A DNA stretch of 64,000 nt, from the NCBI GenBank assembly GCA_024644535.1, contig JAHEKX010000002.1:32306-96305 (forward strand), read 5' to 3'. Shown here one piece after another: positions 9,975-18,424 of the stretch; position 1 is the first letter of the stretch; each line of letters opens with the position of its first letter. The position numbers were made by a program, and so were the translations under genes. The notes below the pieces were generated by a model. It saw only the letters and a program-made list of their open reading frames with translations, did not search any database and was not told the DNA's origin. Source of the stretch: Gammaproteobacteria bacterium (lineage in GTDB: Bacteria > Pseudomonadota > Gammaproteobacteria > Pseudomonadales > Halieaceae).

Positions 9975-10286
9975 CACGATTTGTACAACCTTTCGTCTAT
10001 TTGAACATTTTAATATCCCATATAACCATATGTGGTGTTTGTTAATTGCTTGCTCGTCTACATGTAGGGTTTTTGCTATTAATTCAAAGGTTTGTAAAAA
10101 AGTTAGCCTGAATCAGCCTCTTAGTGTTTTTCGTTGAAACATCGTCTATAATCTCGCCGCTGCGCGATCGATCAGTTTCCACAGGCTGGCGTCGTGTACC
10201 GTGTTTGATGTCGCGAGGCGCCTCAGGTGTCGAAATGGGGAGCGGGGTCAACGCCAAACAAAATTAATTTACGGAGACACAGCAGA
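9975..10286 (+). promoter_or_regulatory. 312-base leader/promoter region of the cytochrome oxidase operon
   Basis: No coding sequence with family character is seen here. The first half is AT-rich; a perfect TATAAT at 10147-10152 is the best -10 box, with no strong -35 at the expected spacing, so an activator may be needed. This leaves a 5' leader of about 130 bases before coxB, GC-rich in its second half (10170-10255). The coxB ribosome site ACGGAGA lies at 10271-10277. I do not recognise a specific regulator site. Confidence 0.45.
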
Positions 10287-11441
10287 ATGGGTTTCATTAG
10301 TGAGCGACTGCGCGCAATAGTAATACACGCCGCCGCCTTGATTGTTACCGTGTTAAGCGGTGGTGCTTTGGCCTCTGGGTCAAAGGTCAATCAGTTGGAT
10401 ATGTCACCGGGAGTGACTGCCACGGGGCAGGCAATTTACGATCTACACACCGCGATTCTTTGGATTTGTATCGTGATTGGTGTGCTGGTCTTCGGGGTCA
10501 TGTTTTACTCCATCATCTACCATCGCAAATCAAAAGGTTACAAGGCATCAAACTTTCACGAAAGCACAACCGTAGAGATTGCCTGGACGGTAGTGCCTTT
10601 TTTAATCCTGATCGGTATGGCTGTTCCTGCCACGTCAACACTGATTCAGGTGTACGACACTGATGAAGCCGAGATGGACATCCTAATCACCGGTTACCAG
10701 TGGAAGTGGAAGTATGAGTATCTGAACGAAAATGGCGAGAATGTTGCTTTTTTCAGTAATTTACGAACTGCTCAAGACGAAATCTATAACACGGAAGACA
10801 AAGGCGAGCACTATCTGTTAGAAGTGGATCAGCCAGTTGTCATTCCAGTCGACACCAAAGTCCGTTTCCTGGTCACAGCCAACGACGTCATCCACTCATG
10901 GTGGGTGCCTGAGCTGGCAGTCAAGCGTGATGCTATTCCAGGCTTCGTGAACGAAACCTGGACGCGGGCAGAAGAAACCGGCATTTACCGTGGCCAATGC
11001 GCAGAGTTGTGTGGAAAAGACCACGGCTTCATGCCAATTGTGGTGAATGTCGTTTCAAAAGAAGACTACGCAGCATGGTTGGAAACGAAGCAAGCAGAAG
11101 CCGCTGAAATTAAAGCCTTAATGGCGCAGACCTTTACTATGGATGAATTGGTGGCGCGAGGTAAGAACGTCTACCAAGGCTACTGTGCTGCGTGTCATGG
11201 CATGAATGGCGAAGGCGGCTTGGGTAGAGCAATCGCTGGCAGTGCTATAGCAACTGGCGATTTAACTAAGCACCTAGACATTGGTGTTAACGGCGTTCCG
11301 GGAACGGCGATGCAGGCCTTCGGTGGCCAGATGAATGACGTCGATATGGCGGCAGTTATCACATACCAGCGCAATGCGTTTGGTAACAACATGGGCGATA
11401 TGGTTCAGCCCATCGATGTATTCAATCACAAGAAAGGCTAA
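10287..11441 (+). CDS. coxB: Cytochrome c oxidase subunit II with fused cytochrome c domain (caa3 type)
   Basis: Accepts electrons from cytochrome c through the CuA centre and passes them to subunit I. From ATG 10287 (ACGGAGA upstream) it has 384 residues: a signal-like N-terminus, two membrane helices (about 51-77 and 97-121), and a periplasmic cupredoxin domain with CuA ligands His203, Cys238, Glu240, Cys242, His246 and Met249. A C-terminal class I cytochrome c domain carries CAACH at 300-304. The fusion defines a caa3-type enzyme. First gene of the oxidase operon. Confidence 0.97.
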   Translation: MGFISERLRAIVIHAAALIVTVLSGGALASGSKVNQLDMSPGVTATGQAIYDLHTAILWICIVIGVLVFGVMFYSIIYHRKSKGYKASNFHESTTVEIAWTVVPFLILIGMAVPATSTLIQVYDTDEAEMDILITGYQWKWKYEYLNENGENVAFFSNLRTAQDEIYNTEDKGEHYLLEVDQPVVIPVDTKVRFLVTANDVIHSWWVPELAVKRDAIPGFVNETWTRAEETGIYRGQCAELCGKDHGFMPIVVNVVSKEDYAAWLETKQAEAAEIKALMAQTFTMDELVARGKNVYQGYCAACHGMNGEGGLGRAIAGSAIATGDLTKHLDIGVNGVPGTAMQAFGGQMNDVDMAAVITYQRNAFGNNMGDMVQPIDVFNHKKG

Positions 11442-11458
11442 GCGGAGAGGTTACTCAA

Positions 11459-13021
11459 ATGGGAGATCATCATCACGGCCCAGCTCAAGGGCTCTCTCGG
11501 TGGCTATTTACCACCAACCACAAAGATATTGGAACCATGTACTTGTGGTTCTCTTTTGCGATGTTTATTTTGGGTGGCGCTTTCGCCATGATCATTCGTG
11601 CCGAGCTGTTTCAGCCTGGCATGCAGTTGGTTGAGCCCGCGTTCTTCAACCAGATGACGACCCTTCACGGCCTGATTATGGTATTTGGGGCTATTATGCC
11701 CTCGTTCGTTGGCTTGGCTAACTGGATGATTCCGATGATGATCGGTGCGCCAGATATGGCTTTGCCTCGCATGAACAACTGGTCGTTTTGGATTTTGCCA
11801 CCTGCATTCCTAATTTTGGCTAGTACCTTGTTTATGGAAGGCGGTGCACCAGCATTTGGCTGGACGTTCTATGCGCCTTTGTCGACGACCTATGCGCCTC
11901 CATCGGTGACCTACTTTATCTTCTCGATCCACGTATTGGGCTTGTCATCGATTATGGGTTCGATCAACATTATCGCGACGGTAATGAATATGCGTGCGCC
12001 GGGCATGACGTATATGAAGATGCCCTTGTTCGTATGGACATGGTTGATCACTGCGTTCTTGCTTGTGGCTGTAATGCCGGTGCTGGCAGGTGCAGTGACC
12101 ATGATGCTGATGGACATTCACTTCGGTACTAGCTTCTTCTCAGCAGCAGGCGGCGGCGACCCTGTGCTGTTCCAGCACGTGTTCTGGTTCTTCGGTCACC
12201 CTGAAGTGTATATTATTATTTTGCCAGCCTTCGGTGTGGTATCGCAGATTATTCCAGCGTTCTCTCGTAAGCCATTGTTCGGCTACGCTTCAATGGTCTA
12301 CGCGACGGCTGCGATCGCTTTCTTGTCGTTCATCGTATGGGCGCACCACATGTACACTGTAGGTATGCCCATTGCTGGTGAGCTGTTCTTCATGTACGCC
12401 ACTATGCTGATTGCGGTGCCCACGGGCGTTAAAGTCTTTAACTGGATAACAACAATGTGGCGCGGTTCAATGAGCTTTGAAACCCCCATGCTGTTCTCGA
12501 TTGGTTTCTTGGTGCTATTTACCATCGGTGGCTTTACAGGCCTGATGCTGTCAATCGCTCCCGCTGATTTCCAGTACCATGACAGCTACTTTGTGGTTGC
12601 TCACTTCCATTACGTAATGGTGGCCGGTGCGGTATTCAGCATGACGGCAGCGGTTTATTACTGGTTACCGAAGTGGTGTGGCCGCATGTACAACGAAACC
12701 ATGGGTAAAACGCACTTCTGGATTTCGTTTATCGGTTTCAACGTGACCTTCTTCCCGCAGCATTTCGTAGGTCTAGCGGGTATGCCTCGTCGTATCCCCG
12801 ACTACGCCTTGCAGTTCGCTGACTTTAACATGATGTCGAGTATTGGTGCGTTTATCTACGGCGCGTCGCAGATCATGTTCTTGTACAACGTTATTGCGAC
12901 GATTGTTGCTGGTAAGCCAACCAGTGACGAAAAAGTATGGGACGGTGCAGAGGGTCTAGAGTGGACGGTAGCGACACCAGCGCCTTACCACACGTTCGAG
13001 ACTCCACCAGCGGTTCGATAA
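11459..13021 (+). CDS. coxA: Cytochrome c oxidase subunit I
   Basis: Catalytic heme-copper subunit that reduces oxygen and pumps protons; an integral membrane protein with about 12 helices. Ligands are readable: His70 and His384 for the low-spin heme, His382 for the high-spin heme, His247, His296 and His297 for CuB, and the cross-linking Tyr251 in GHPEVY. The 520-residue length is typical of A-type bacterial oxidases. It lies 17 bases after coxB. The heme type (A or O) cannot be read from this sequence. Confidence 0.98.
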   Translation: MGDHHHGPAQGLSRWLFTTNHKDIGTMYLWFSFAMFILGGAFAMIIRAELFQPGMQLVEPAFFNQMTTLHGLIMVFGAIMPSFVGLANWMIPMMIGAPDMALPRMNNWSFWILPPAFLILASTLFMEGGAPAFGWTFYAPLSTTYAPPSVTYFIFSIHVLGLSSIMGSINIIATVMNMRAPGMTYMKMPLFVWTWLITAFLLVAVMPVLAGAVTMMLMDIHFGTSFFSAAGGGDPVLFQHVFWFFGHPEVYIIILPAFGVVSQIIPAFSRKPLFGYASMVYATAAIAFLSFIVWAHHMYTVGMPIAGELFFMYATMLIAVPTGVKVFNWITTMWRGSMSFETPMLFSIGFLVLFTIGGFTGLMLSIAPADFQYHDSYFVVAHFHYVMVAGAVFSMTAAVYYWLPKWCGRMYNETMGKTHFWISFIGFNVTFFPQHFVGLAGMPRRIPDYALQFADFNMMSSIGAFIYGASQIMFLYNVIATIVAGKPTSDEKVWDGAEGLEWTVATPAPYHTFETPPAVR

Positions 13022-13038
13022 CTAGGGGTAGCTGATTA

Positions 13039-13599
13039 GTGATACGGGTAAGCAAAAATCCGACGGTTGATACCGCCGCCAAATTAGTGGCGGTGGCTAT
13101 CGGTATGTTTGCATTTGTATTTGTTGTCATGGTGCCTTTGTATGATGTGCTGTGCGACGCACTGGGTATCAACGGCAAAACCGACGGATCGCAGTATACT
13201 TCGGTACCTGTTGCGATTGATGACTCCAGGACAGTTACCGTTCAGTTTGTTGCTACAAACAACGAAGGCATGCCTTGGGAATTTGGGCCGAGCGTTACTG
13301 CGATGAAGGTGCATCCTGGTGCAGTAAATGACACAGTATTTTTTGCTCGTAATCCGTTATCGAAAGACATGGTTGCACAGGCCATTCCGAGTATTTCGCC
13401 CGCGCGTGCGGTTAAATATTTTCATAAAACGGAATGCTTTTGCTTTAACCAGCAGCCTCTCGAAGCAAATGCAAAAGCTGAGATGCCCTTGCAGTTTATT
13501 ATTGATCAAGATCTACCGAAAGACATACAGACAATAACCTTGTCGTATACTATTTTTGATGTAACCGACGCTGTTAGCGGAAGTTTGGCAGCCCGGTAG
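13039..13599 (+). CDS. ctaG: Cytochrome c oxidase assembly protein CtaG/Cox11
   Basis: Membrane-anchored copper chaperone that delivers copper to the CuB site. It has 186 residues: one N-terminal membrane helix (about 15-37) and a periplasmic beta-sandwich with the copper-binding CFCF pair, Cys133 and Cys135. The start is a GTG at 13039, with AGGGG about ten bases upstream. It lies between coxA and coxC as in other proteobacterial operons. Confidence 0.95.
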   Translation: MIRVSKNPTVDTAAKLVAVAIGMFAFVFVVMVPLYDVLCDALGINGKTDGSQYTSVPVAIDDSRTVTVQFVATNNEGMPWEFGPSVTAMKVHPGAVNDTVFFARNPLSKDMVAQAIPSISPARAVKYFHKTECFCFNQQPLEANAKAEMPLQFIIDQDLPKDIQTITLSYTIFDVTDAVSGSLAAR

Positions 13600-13647
13600 C
13601 GCGCTAACCCGGGGGGTGGGGCGCTTTTGGTTTCAGGGAGAAACATA

Positions 13648-14610
13648 ATGAGTGATCAGGCTACAACGCACGAAAAATATTACGTGCCCGAGAAAAGCTC
13701 GATGGCGGTTTTCGCCACCATTGGCCTTATTATGAGCACATTTGGTGCCGCAACAGCAATGAACCAGGCAACGTTTGGAGACGGCGAAGCTTCGTTTACC
13801 ACGATGTACATCGGGTTATGTATTTTCGCGGCCGTATTGTTCAGCTGGTTCAGAATAACCATCAAAGAAAACTTGGCTGGCATGAATAGTGTTCAGCTGA
13901 AGAAATCATACGTGATTGGTATGTTCTGGTTCATCTTCTCGGAAGTGATGTTTTTCGCAGCGTTCTTTGGAGCACTGTTCTACGTGAGAACGCTGTCAGG
14001 CCCTTGGTTGGCCGGCGAAGGCGAAGGTGGTGCATGGAACCATTTATTATGGGAAGGGTTTCAGTATAGCTGGCCTATGATGCAAACTCCGCAGGAGGCT
14101 GTGGGTGGCGTATCTAATCAGGTTATGGCCAACATGGGCACTTTCACCAGCGCACACAAATCTATGGCGTTTGCAGAAGTTGACGCTTGGTATAAATGGC
14201 TTCCAATGTGGAATACTATAATCTTACTAACCTCTAGTGGTACGGTACATATTGCTCATGAAGGTCTGTTATCAGGCAACAAATCGCGTTTTAACTTGTG
14301 GTTGGGTATTACGGTCGGTTTAGGTGTAATTTTCGTAGGGCTTCAGATGCTTGAGTACTACGAAGCCTACGCCCATTTCGGACTCACTTTGAATTCGGGT
14401 GTTTACGGTTCAACCTTTTTTATGCTGACAGGGTTTCACGGCTTTCACGTACTAATGGGTACTTTTATGTTGGGAGTCCAGTTGGTTCGTTCGCTGAAAG
14501 CTGGCCATTTCACCAGCGATGACCACTTTGGCTTTGAAGCGTCATCCTGGTATTGGCACTTTGTTGATGTGGTATGGGTTGGTTTGTTCCTGTTCGTTTA
14601 TATTCTGTAA
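13648..14610 (+). CDS. coxC: Cytochrome c oxidase subunit III
   Basis: Structural membrane subunit of the oxidase. The start at 13648 follows an AGGGAGA site; the open frame reaches back to 13627 without support. The 320 residues form about seven helices, with family signatures FWFIFSEVMFFAAFFGALFY, HEGLLSGNK and the C-terminal GFEASSWYWHFVDVVWVGLF. A loop of about 60 residues after the third helix (GEGEGGAWNHLLWEGF onward) is longer than in minimal subunit III proteins. Confidence 0.96.
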   Translation: MSDQATTHEKYYVPEKSSMAVFATIGLIMSTFGAATAMNQATFGDGEASFTTMYIGLCIFAAVLFSWFRITIKENLAGMNSVQLKKSYVIGMFWFIFSEVMFFAAFFGALFYVRTLSGPWLAGEGEGGAWNHLLWEGFQYSWPMMQTPQEAVGGVSNQVMANMGTFTSAHKSMAFAEVDAWYKWLPMWNTIILLTSSGTVHIAHEGLLSGNKSRFNLWLGITVGLGVIFVGLQMLEYYEAYAHFGLTLNSGVYGSTFFMLTGFHGFHVLMGTFMLGVQLVRSLKAGHFTSDDHFGFEASSWYWHFVDVVWVGLFLFVYIL

Positions 14611-14611
14611 G

Positions 14612-14851
14612 TTACTCCGTCTGGCCCGCTTGCGGGCCAGAATCCCAAGGGTTTCTATGACCCAACTGACCGGTTGCAACGCCATAAACAATGACACAGA
14701 TTAATGCAATGGCGAGCGTAAGTCGGGCGCCTAGCGAGTGAAAGGTTCTCCTGCTGTTTTTGTCGCCTTGGTCGGTCATTAAAAAATAAAATCCACTGCC
14801 AAGACTGGCCACAAGCGCTAACATTAGCACCGCAATGATTATTTTGAGCAT
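14612..14851 (-). CDS. DUF2909 twin-transmembrane protein
   Basis: A 79-residue protein with two membrane helices (about 3-26 and 44-62) and a short charged loop DQGDKNSRR between them. It matches the DUF2909 family that sits in reverse orientation between coxC and SURF1 in Pseudomonas-type oxidase clusters. Function is unknown; a role in oxidase assembly is suggested only by position. The reverse strand means it is not part of the cox transcript. Confidence 0.85.
   Translation of the reverse strand: MLKIIIAVLMLALVASLGSGFYFLMTDQGDKNSRRTFHSLGARLTLAIALICVIVYGVATGQLGHRNPWDSGPQAGQTE
14621..14640. repeat. GC-rich hairpin just after coxC
   Basis: CTGGCCCGC at 14621-14629 pairs with GCGGGCCAG at 14632-14640 around a two-base centre (four-base loop once the last pair opens). 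It lies 11 bases after the coxC stop and inside the 3' end of the reverse-strand DUF2909 gene. No T-run follows on the forward strand, so it may stabilise or attenuate the coxC transcript rather than act as a classic terminator. Confidence 0.5.
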
Positions 14852-14934
14852 GATAAGTATCTCTGATGATGTCGCTTGCAGTATAGCGGACTCTTGCCCA
14901 GCACGCTCTGCCGAGCGACGATAAGGTCTATTTT

Positions 14935-15681
14935 ATGGCGCGCATACATTTTGACTTTGAGTGGCGTTTAACATTGTTCGTTGCACTGCTGTTGCCGTTT
15001 TTAGTCAGTTTGGGTTTTTGGCAGCTAGGGCGTGCTGACGAAAAGCGTATGTTGTCGAACAGTGCAGTTGCTCAGGATCTGGCTCCGCCCCTGACCGCCG
15101 ATAAATTGGACGGGCTTAGTTCTGAGCAGCTGTCAGGCCGCAAAGTCCGTTTGCATGGTGACTATCTGTCACAACAATTTCTGCTCGATAACCAGATTAA
15201 ACAGGGTCGTTTTGGTAACGACGTCGTGCAGCTGTTTCAAGATATCGCAGGGCGAATTTATTTTGTTAATCGCGGTTGGGTGCCAGCCGATCCCGCAAGA
15301 CAACATGCTACCGTGATACCGGTGCGGCCCCATGTCTCGTCGATTGAGGGGCGCATTTATGTGCCACCAAGTAAACCCTATATATTAAAAGTCGACACCT
15401 TGGTTGACGGGCATTCGCCGCAAACAGTGCAGGCGCTAGATATAGAAACGCTAAGTGGGTTTGTTACAGCGAACCATCAGACGCCTTACCCGTATTTGGT
15501 TCGTTTACTCAGTGACGACGCCTCAGCCTTTGATGCCTCGTGGCCCATCGTCAATATTTCCGATGCCAAGCACATAGGCTATGCCATACAATGGTTCAGC
15601 ATGGCGTTTGTGTTAGCTCTGCTCTTTATTCATCGCTCAAGTAATATTTGGGCTGTACTTCGCGGTAAAGCCGAGGACTGA
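14935..15681 (+). CDS. SURF1-family cytochrome oxidase assembly protein
   Basis: Inner-membrane assembly factor (Shy1/SURF1) thought to help insert heme A into subunit I. It has 248 residues with two membrane helices at the ends (about 12-29 and 218-236). The conserved segments are GFWQLGRADEKR near the N-terminus, VNRGWVPAD in the middle, and the C-terminal HIGYAIQWFSMAFVL. The stop lies one base before the next gene, so the pair is co-translated. Confidence 0.93.
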   Translation: MARIHFDFEWRLTLFVALLLPFLVSLGFWQLGRADEKRMLSNSAVAQDLAPPLTADKLDGLSSEQLSGRKVRLHGDYLSQQFLLDNQIKQGRFGNDVVQLFQDIAGRIYFVNRGWVPADPARQHATVIPVRPHVSSIEGRIYVPPSKPYILKVDTLVDGHSPQTVQALDIETLSGFVTANHQTPYPYLVRLLSDDASAFDASWPIVNISDAKHIGYAIQWFSMAFVLALLFIHRSSNIWAVLRGKAED

Positions 15682-15682
15682 T

Positions 15683-16333
15683 ATGTCGCAACAACGATTA
15701 ACAAGCAATCGGTTGATATTGCTCAGCATTATCGGGTTGCCCGTGACCATGATTTTAGCTGCTACATGGCTGTGGTATTTTGTCGCGCGCGGCGATATCG
15801 ATATCGTCGATATGTTGGGAACCTCCAATCATGGGGCTCTGTTAAATCCTCCCGTGCAGTTGGTCGATCAACCCTTCAAGAACCAATTTGGGGCTACGGC
15901 TGCGTTTTTAACTGATAAACACCAATGGAGCTTTGTCATACCTGTGCCCGCGCAGTGTGACCAGAGTTGTGTATCAACGCTATATACCACACGTCAGATC
16001 CATGTCGGCTTGGGTAAGGAATTTGGTCGAGTCCGTCGTGTCTTCGTTAGCCCTGAGGTCATCGATTCGGCTGCGCCCATGCCTCAAAGCCAGCAAGATG
16101 TGGGGTCTTCAAACCCCACTACCTTGGGCTCATATCTCGAGGTGCAGCACAATGGCATGCCCTTGCTCGTGTTGAACTCAGACTCGTTTGCTAAAGTATT
16201 TGGCGATCTTCAGGTGGGTACCTGGTTTTTAGCAGATCCTGCCGGGTGGATGATGATGTCTTTTGATGCCAATTCGCACTATAAAGATGTGATTTCCGAT
16301 TTGAAGTTTTTGTTAAAGAATTCAGGTGATTAA
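15683..16333 (+). CDS. Membrane-anchored CxxxC protein of the cox operon, possibly SCO-like
   Basis: A 216-residue protein with one N-terminal membrane helix (about 12-34) and a periplasmic domain. Cys92 and Cys96 form a CxxxC pair after a hydrophobic strand (WSFVIPVPAQCDQSC), followed by RQIHVGLGKEFGRVRRVFVS. The spacing and context resemble the copper-binding CxxxC of SCO proteins. The same operon position is occupied by an uncharacterised gene in Pseudomonas. That it is a divergent thioredoxin-fold copper or thiol factor is my inference. In Pseudomonas ctaA follows at this point; here it is absent. Confidence 0.7.
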   Translation: MSQQRLTSNRLILLSIIGLPVTMILAATWLWYFVARGDIDIVDMLGTSNHGALLNPPVQLVDQPFKNQFGATAAFLTDKHQWSFVIPVPAQCDQSCVSTLYTTRQIHVGLGKEFGRVRRVFVSPEVIDSAAPMPQSQQDVGSSNPTTLGSYLEVQHNGMPLLVLNSDSFAKVFGDLQVGTWFLADPAGWMMMSFDANSHYKDVISDLKFLLKNSGD

Positions 16334-16334
16334 T

Positions 16335-17240
16335 ATGGGCACTAGCTCGGCCACAGTGGCGACACGCCCAGGATTTAAAGATTTTTACACCTTGACCAAG
16401 CCCAATGTCGTGGCACTAATGATTGTGACTTCGGTTATTGGCATGTTCATGGCTGTCGATGGCTGGGTGCCTTGGCAACCCTTGGTGCTTGGCAACTTGG
16501 GTATTGCACTGTGTGCGGGAGCAGCCGCGGCAGTGAACCATGTTATTGATCATCGCATAGACACAAAAATGGCCCGTACAGCAAATCGCCCCGTTGCCAC
16601 GGGCGTAGTCACTAGCGCGCAAGCGGTTGTATTTGCGGCCACTCTCGGTGGGATTGGTATGGCGATCTTATTGCTCTGGGTAAATGCCGTGACCGCGTGG
16701 CTAACCTTAGCCTCATTAGTAGGGTATGCGTTTATTTACACCATGTTCCTGAAGCGAGCCACGCCGCAAAACATTGTCATCGGCGGGCTGGCAGGCGCAG
16801 CGCCTCCGCTACTCGGCTGGACCGCCGTCACGGGAGAAATACATGGCCATGGCTTGCTGCTGGCCTTAATCATTTTTGCCTGGACCCCGCCCCACTTTTG
16901 GGCACTTGCCATTCATCGCAAAGAAGAATATGCGTTAGTAGAAATACCTATGCTACCCGTGACTCACGGCGATGCGTTTACTCGCTTACATATTCTTTTG
17001 TATACCATTGTTATGTTTATTATTACCGTTCTGCCTTTTGTTACTCGTCTAAGCGGGCCGATTTATTTGTCGGGTGCGGTCGTGTTGGGATTGGTTTTTT
17101 TGTACTGGGCTCTGGCCATGATATTTCATTGGCGTGACGATGCGCCGATCCAGACCTTCAAATATTCGATTTTGTATTTGTTATTACTGTTTGTAGTGAT
17201 GTTGGTGGATCATTATGTCTATCCAACAGCGACATTGTGA
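16335..17240 (+). CDS. ctaB: Protoheme IX farnesyltransferase (heme O synthase)
   Basis: Farnesylates protoheme to heme O, the precursor of heme A. It has 301 residues with about eight to nine membrane helices. UbiA-family signatures are LTKPNVVALMIVTSVIGMF, the aspartate-rich NHVIDHRIDTKMARTANRP, and AWTPPHFWALAIHRKEEY. ATG 16335 overlaps nothing and follows a CAGGTG site; a GTG at 16326 would overlap the previous gene. It lies next to the SCO gene, and no heme A synthase gene is adjacent. Confidence 0.96.
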   Translation: MGTSSATVATRPGFKDFYTLTKPNVVALMIVTSVIGMFMAVDGWVPWQPLVLGNLGIALCAGAAAAVNHVIDHRIDTKMARTANRPVATGVVTSAQAVVFAATLGGIGMAILLLWVNAVTAWLTLASLVGYAFIYTMFLKRATPQNIVIGGLAGAAPPLLGWTAVTGEIHGHGLLLALIIFAWTPPHFWALAIHRKEEYALVEIPMLPVTHGDAFTRLHILLYTIVMFIITVLPFVTRLSGPIYLSGAVVLGLVFLYWALAMIFHWRDDAPIQTFKYSILYLLLLFVVMLVDHYVYPTATL

Positions 17241-17247
17241 GGTTTAA

Positions 17248-17913
17248 ATGACAACGGCGGCTCAGGCATCAGGAATTAAGAGAACCGTATTATTCATATT
17301 AGTATTCATTGTGGTTGTCATCGTGGGGTTCGTTGCGCGTATCTTTCAGCCTACCATTTTATCGCCCGCCGAGATGCAGGCTAATGGCACTATGGTGTTT
17401 CAGCAACCACGTCAGGTAACTGACTTTTCTTTAATTGATCATACTGGTGCTCCGTTTAATCGAGAGTCGGTTACGGGTCATTGGACTCTCGTCTTTTTCG
17501 GTTTTACGTTTTGCCCAGATATTTGTCCAACGACTATGGTCGAATTAAATCAGTTTATGCAGCTTATACAAGGTACTGAGATTGAAGATCAGTTCAAGGT
17601 TGTGATGGTTACCGTGGATCCGGGACGAGATTCTGTCGAGCAGCTTGCGGACTATGTACCATTTTTTAACTCGGAGTTCCTTGGTGTTACCGGAGAGTTT
17701 CTCGACATACACCGCTTTGCAACAGAGCTAAATACTCCGTTTCGGCGCGTTCCTGGGGGCGGCGAAAACTATCAAATGGACCACAGCGCCAATGTTGTGG
17801 TGATTAACCCCCGAGGTGATTACCATGGGTTCGTGAAAGCACCGCTAGATCTGACCAAAATGAAATTGACGTTACGTTCTATGGTCGCAGATTGGAATAG
17901 GCAGGGCTTTTAA
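17248..17913 (+). CDS. SCO1/SenC/PrrC-family copper chaperone
   Basis: Thioredoxin-fold periplasmic protein that loads copper into the CuA site of subunit II. It has 221 residues: an N-terminal membrane anchor (about 12-33), then the thioredoxin domain with CPDIC (Cys89 and Cys93) in FFGFTFCPDICPTTM, and the third copper ligand His179 in MDHSANVV. It closes the forward-strand oxidase operon, seven bases after ctaB. Confidence 0.95.
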   Translation: MTTAAQASGIKRTVLFILVFIVVVIVGFVARIFQPTILSPAEMQANGTMVFQQPRQVTDFSLIDHTGAPFNRESVTGHWTLVFFGFTFCPDICPTTMVELNQFMQLIQGTEIEDQFKVVMVTVDPGRDSVEQLADYVPFFNSEFLGVTGEFLDIHRFATELNTPFRRVPGGGENYQMDHSANVVVINPRGDYHGFVKAPLDLTKMKLTLRSMVADWNRQGF

Positions 17914-17921
17914 CCCTGCCT
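17899..17921 (+). terminator. Hairpin at the end of the cox operon
   Basis: AGGCAGGG (17899-17906) pairs perfectly with CCCTGCCT (17914-17921) around a seven-base loop that contains the stop codon of the SCO gene. A T-run is not present downstream, so termination may be weak or factor-dependent; the hairpin can serve either strand between the convergent genes. Confidence 0.45.
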
Positions 17922-17932
17922 GAGTGGCATAT

Positions 17933-18181
17933 TTACTTCTTCTCGCTTACTTGATCGCGCTGCTCTAAGCTGGCGTCCAGCTGAGCCTGGAGTTTCCGTT
18001 CAAGCAGAGACGATACGTCGGTCGCCTTTACGGCCGGCTCCTTTTTGCTTTCTAGGTTCACTGCGTGTTTCGCCATCATCACATCAGTACTTACCATAGC
18101 TAGCGCTGGAATGTTGGCCTGTGCGCCCACGCTTAACATTAAGCCAAAAATACCTAAAACTGCTTTGCCTGTTACTTTCAT
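17933..18181 (-). CDS. Small secreted protein of unknown function
   Basis: An 82-residue product from the ATG whose last base is 18181, chosen because GGAGG lies eight bases upstream; the longer open frame to 18196 would swallow that site. Residues 1-22 (KVTGKAVLGIFGLMLSVGAQA) form a signal peptide with an AQA cleavage site. The mature part is about 60 polar residues ending in a charged helix (LLERKLQAQLDASLEQRDQVSEKK). I do not recognise the family. A TATAAT and an inverted repeat lie just upstream. Confidence 0.65.
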   Translation of the reverse strand: MKVTGKAVLGIFGLMLSVGAQANIPALAMVSTDVMMAKHAVNLESKKEPAVKATDVSSLLERKLQAQLDASLEQRDQVSEKK

Positions 18182-18199
18182 TTCTCTAGCCTCCATTTT

Positions 18200-18229
18200 G
18201 TTACCAAGGGTAACACGGGGTGTATTATA
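18200..18229 (-). promoter_or_regulatory. -10 box and adjacent inverted repeat of the small secreted protein gene
   Basis: Read on the reverse strand, TATAAT (18229-18224) is followed within ten bases by a perfect inverted repeat: GTTACC (18200-18205), three bases, GGTAAC (18209-18214). The repeat would lie around the transcription start, a position suited to an operator or a short 5' hairpin. The nearest possible -35 element is poor. Confidence 0.4.
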
Positions 18230-18268
18230 GCGATATTATTGGGTTTGAACAGCGTTTTATGATGCAAT

Positions 18269-18298
18269 TTGGTCTTTATTTACGACTAGCCATGTAAT
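18269..18298 (+). promoter_or_regulatory. Candidate polA promoter
   Basis: TTGGTC (18269-18274) and TGTAAT (18293-18298) are separated by 18 bases. Each matches the sigma-70 consensus at four or more positions. It lies about 125 bases upstream of the polA start. Moderate-quality match, read by eye. Confidence 0.3.
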
Positions 18299-18424
18299 TA
18301 CTACACAAATCTGGCTTTAAGGTAACACTTGGGTGGGTGCTGCCAAAACCCCTACTCTTCAAACATGGCAAATTCAAAGTCGATGCGGTTTAATGAAAGA
18401 CTAATTTGGTTAGATTTAAAGGAA

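Noticed and set aside
14621..14640. The coxC hairpin as a standard terminator
   Set aside because: No T-run and the loop is only two bases; recorded as a repeat instead, since SURF1 and later genes may depend on read-through.
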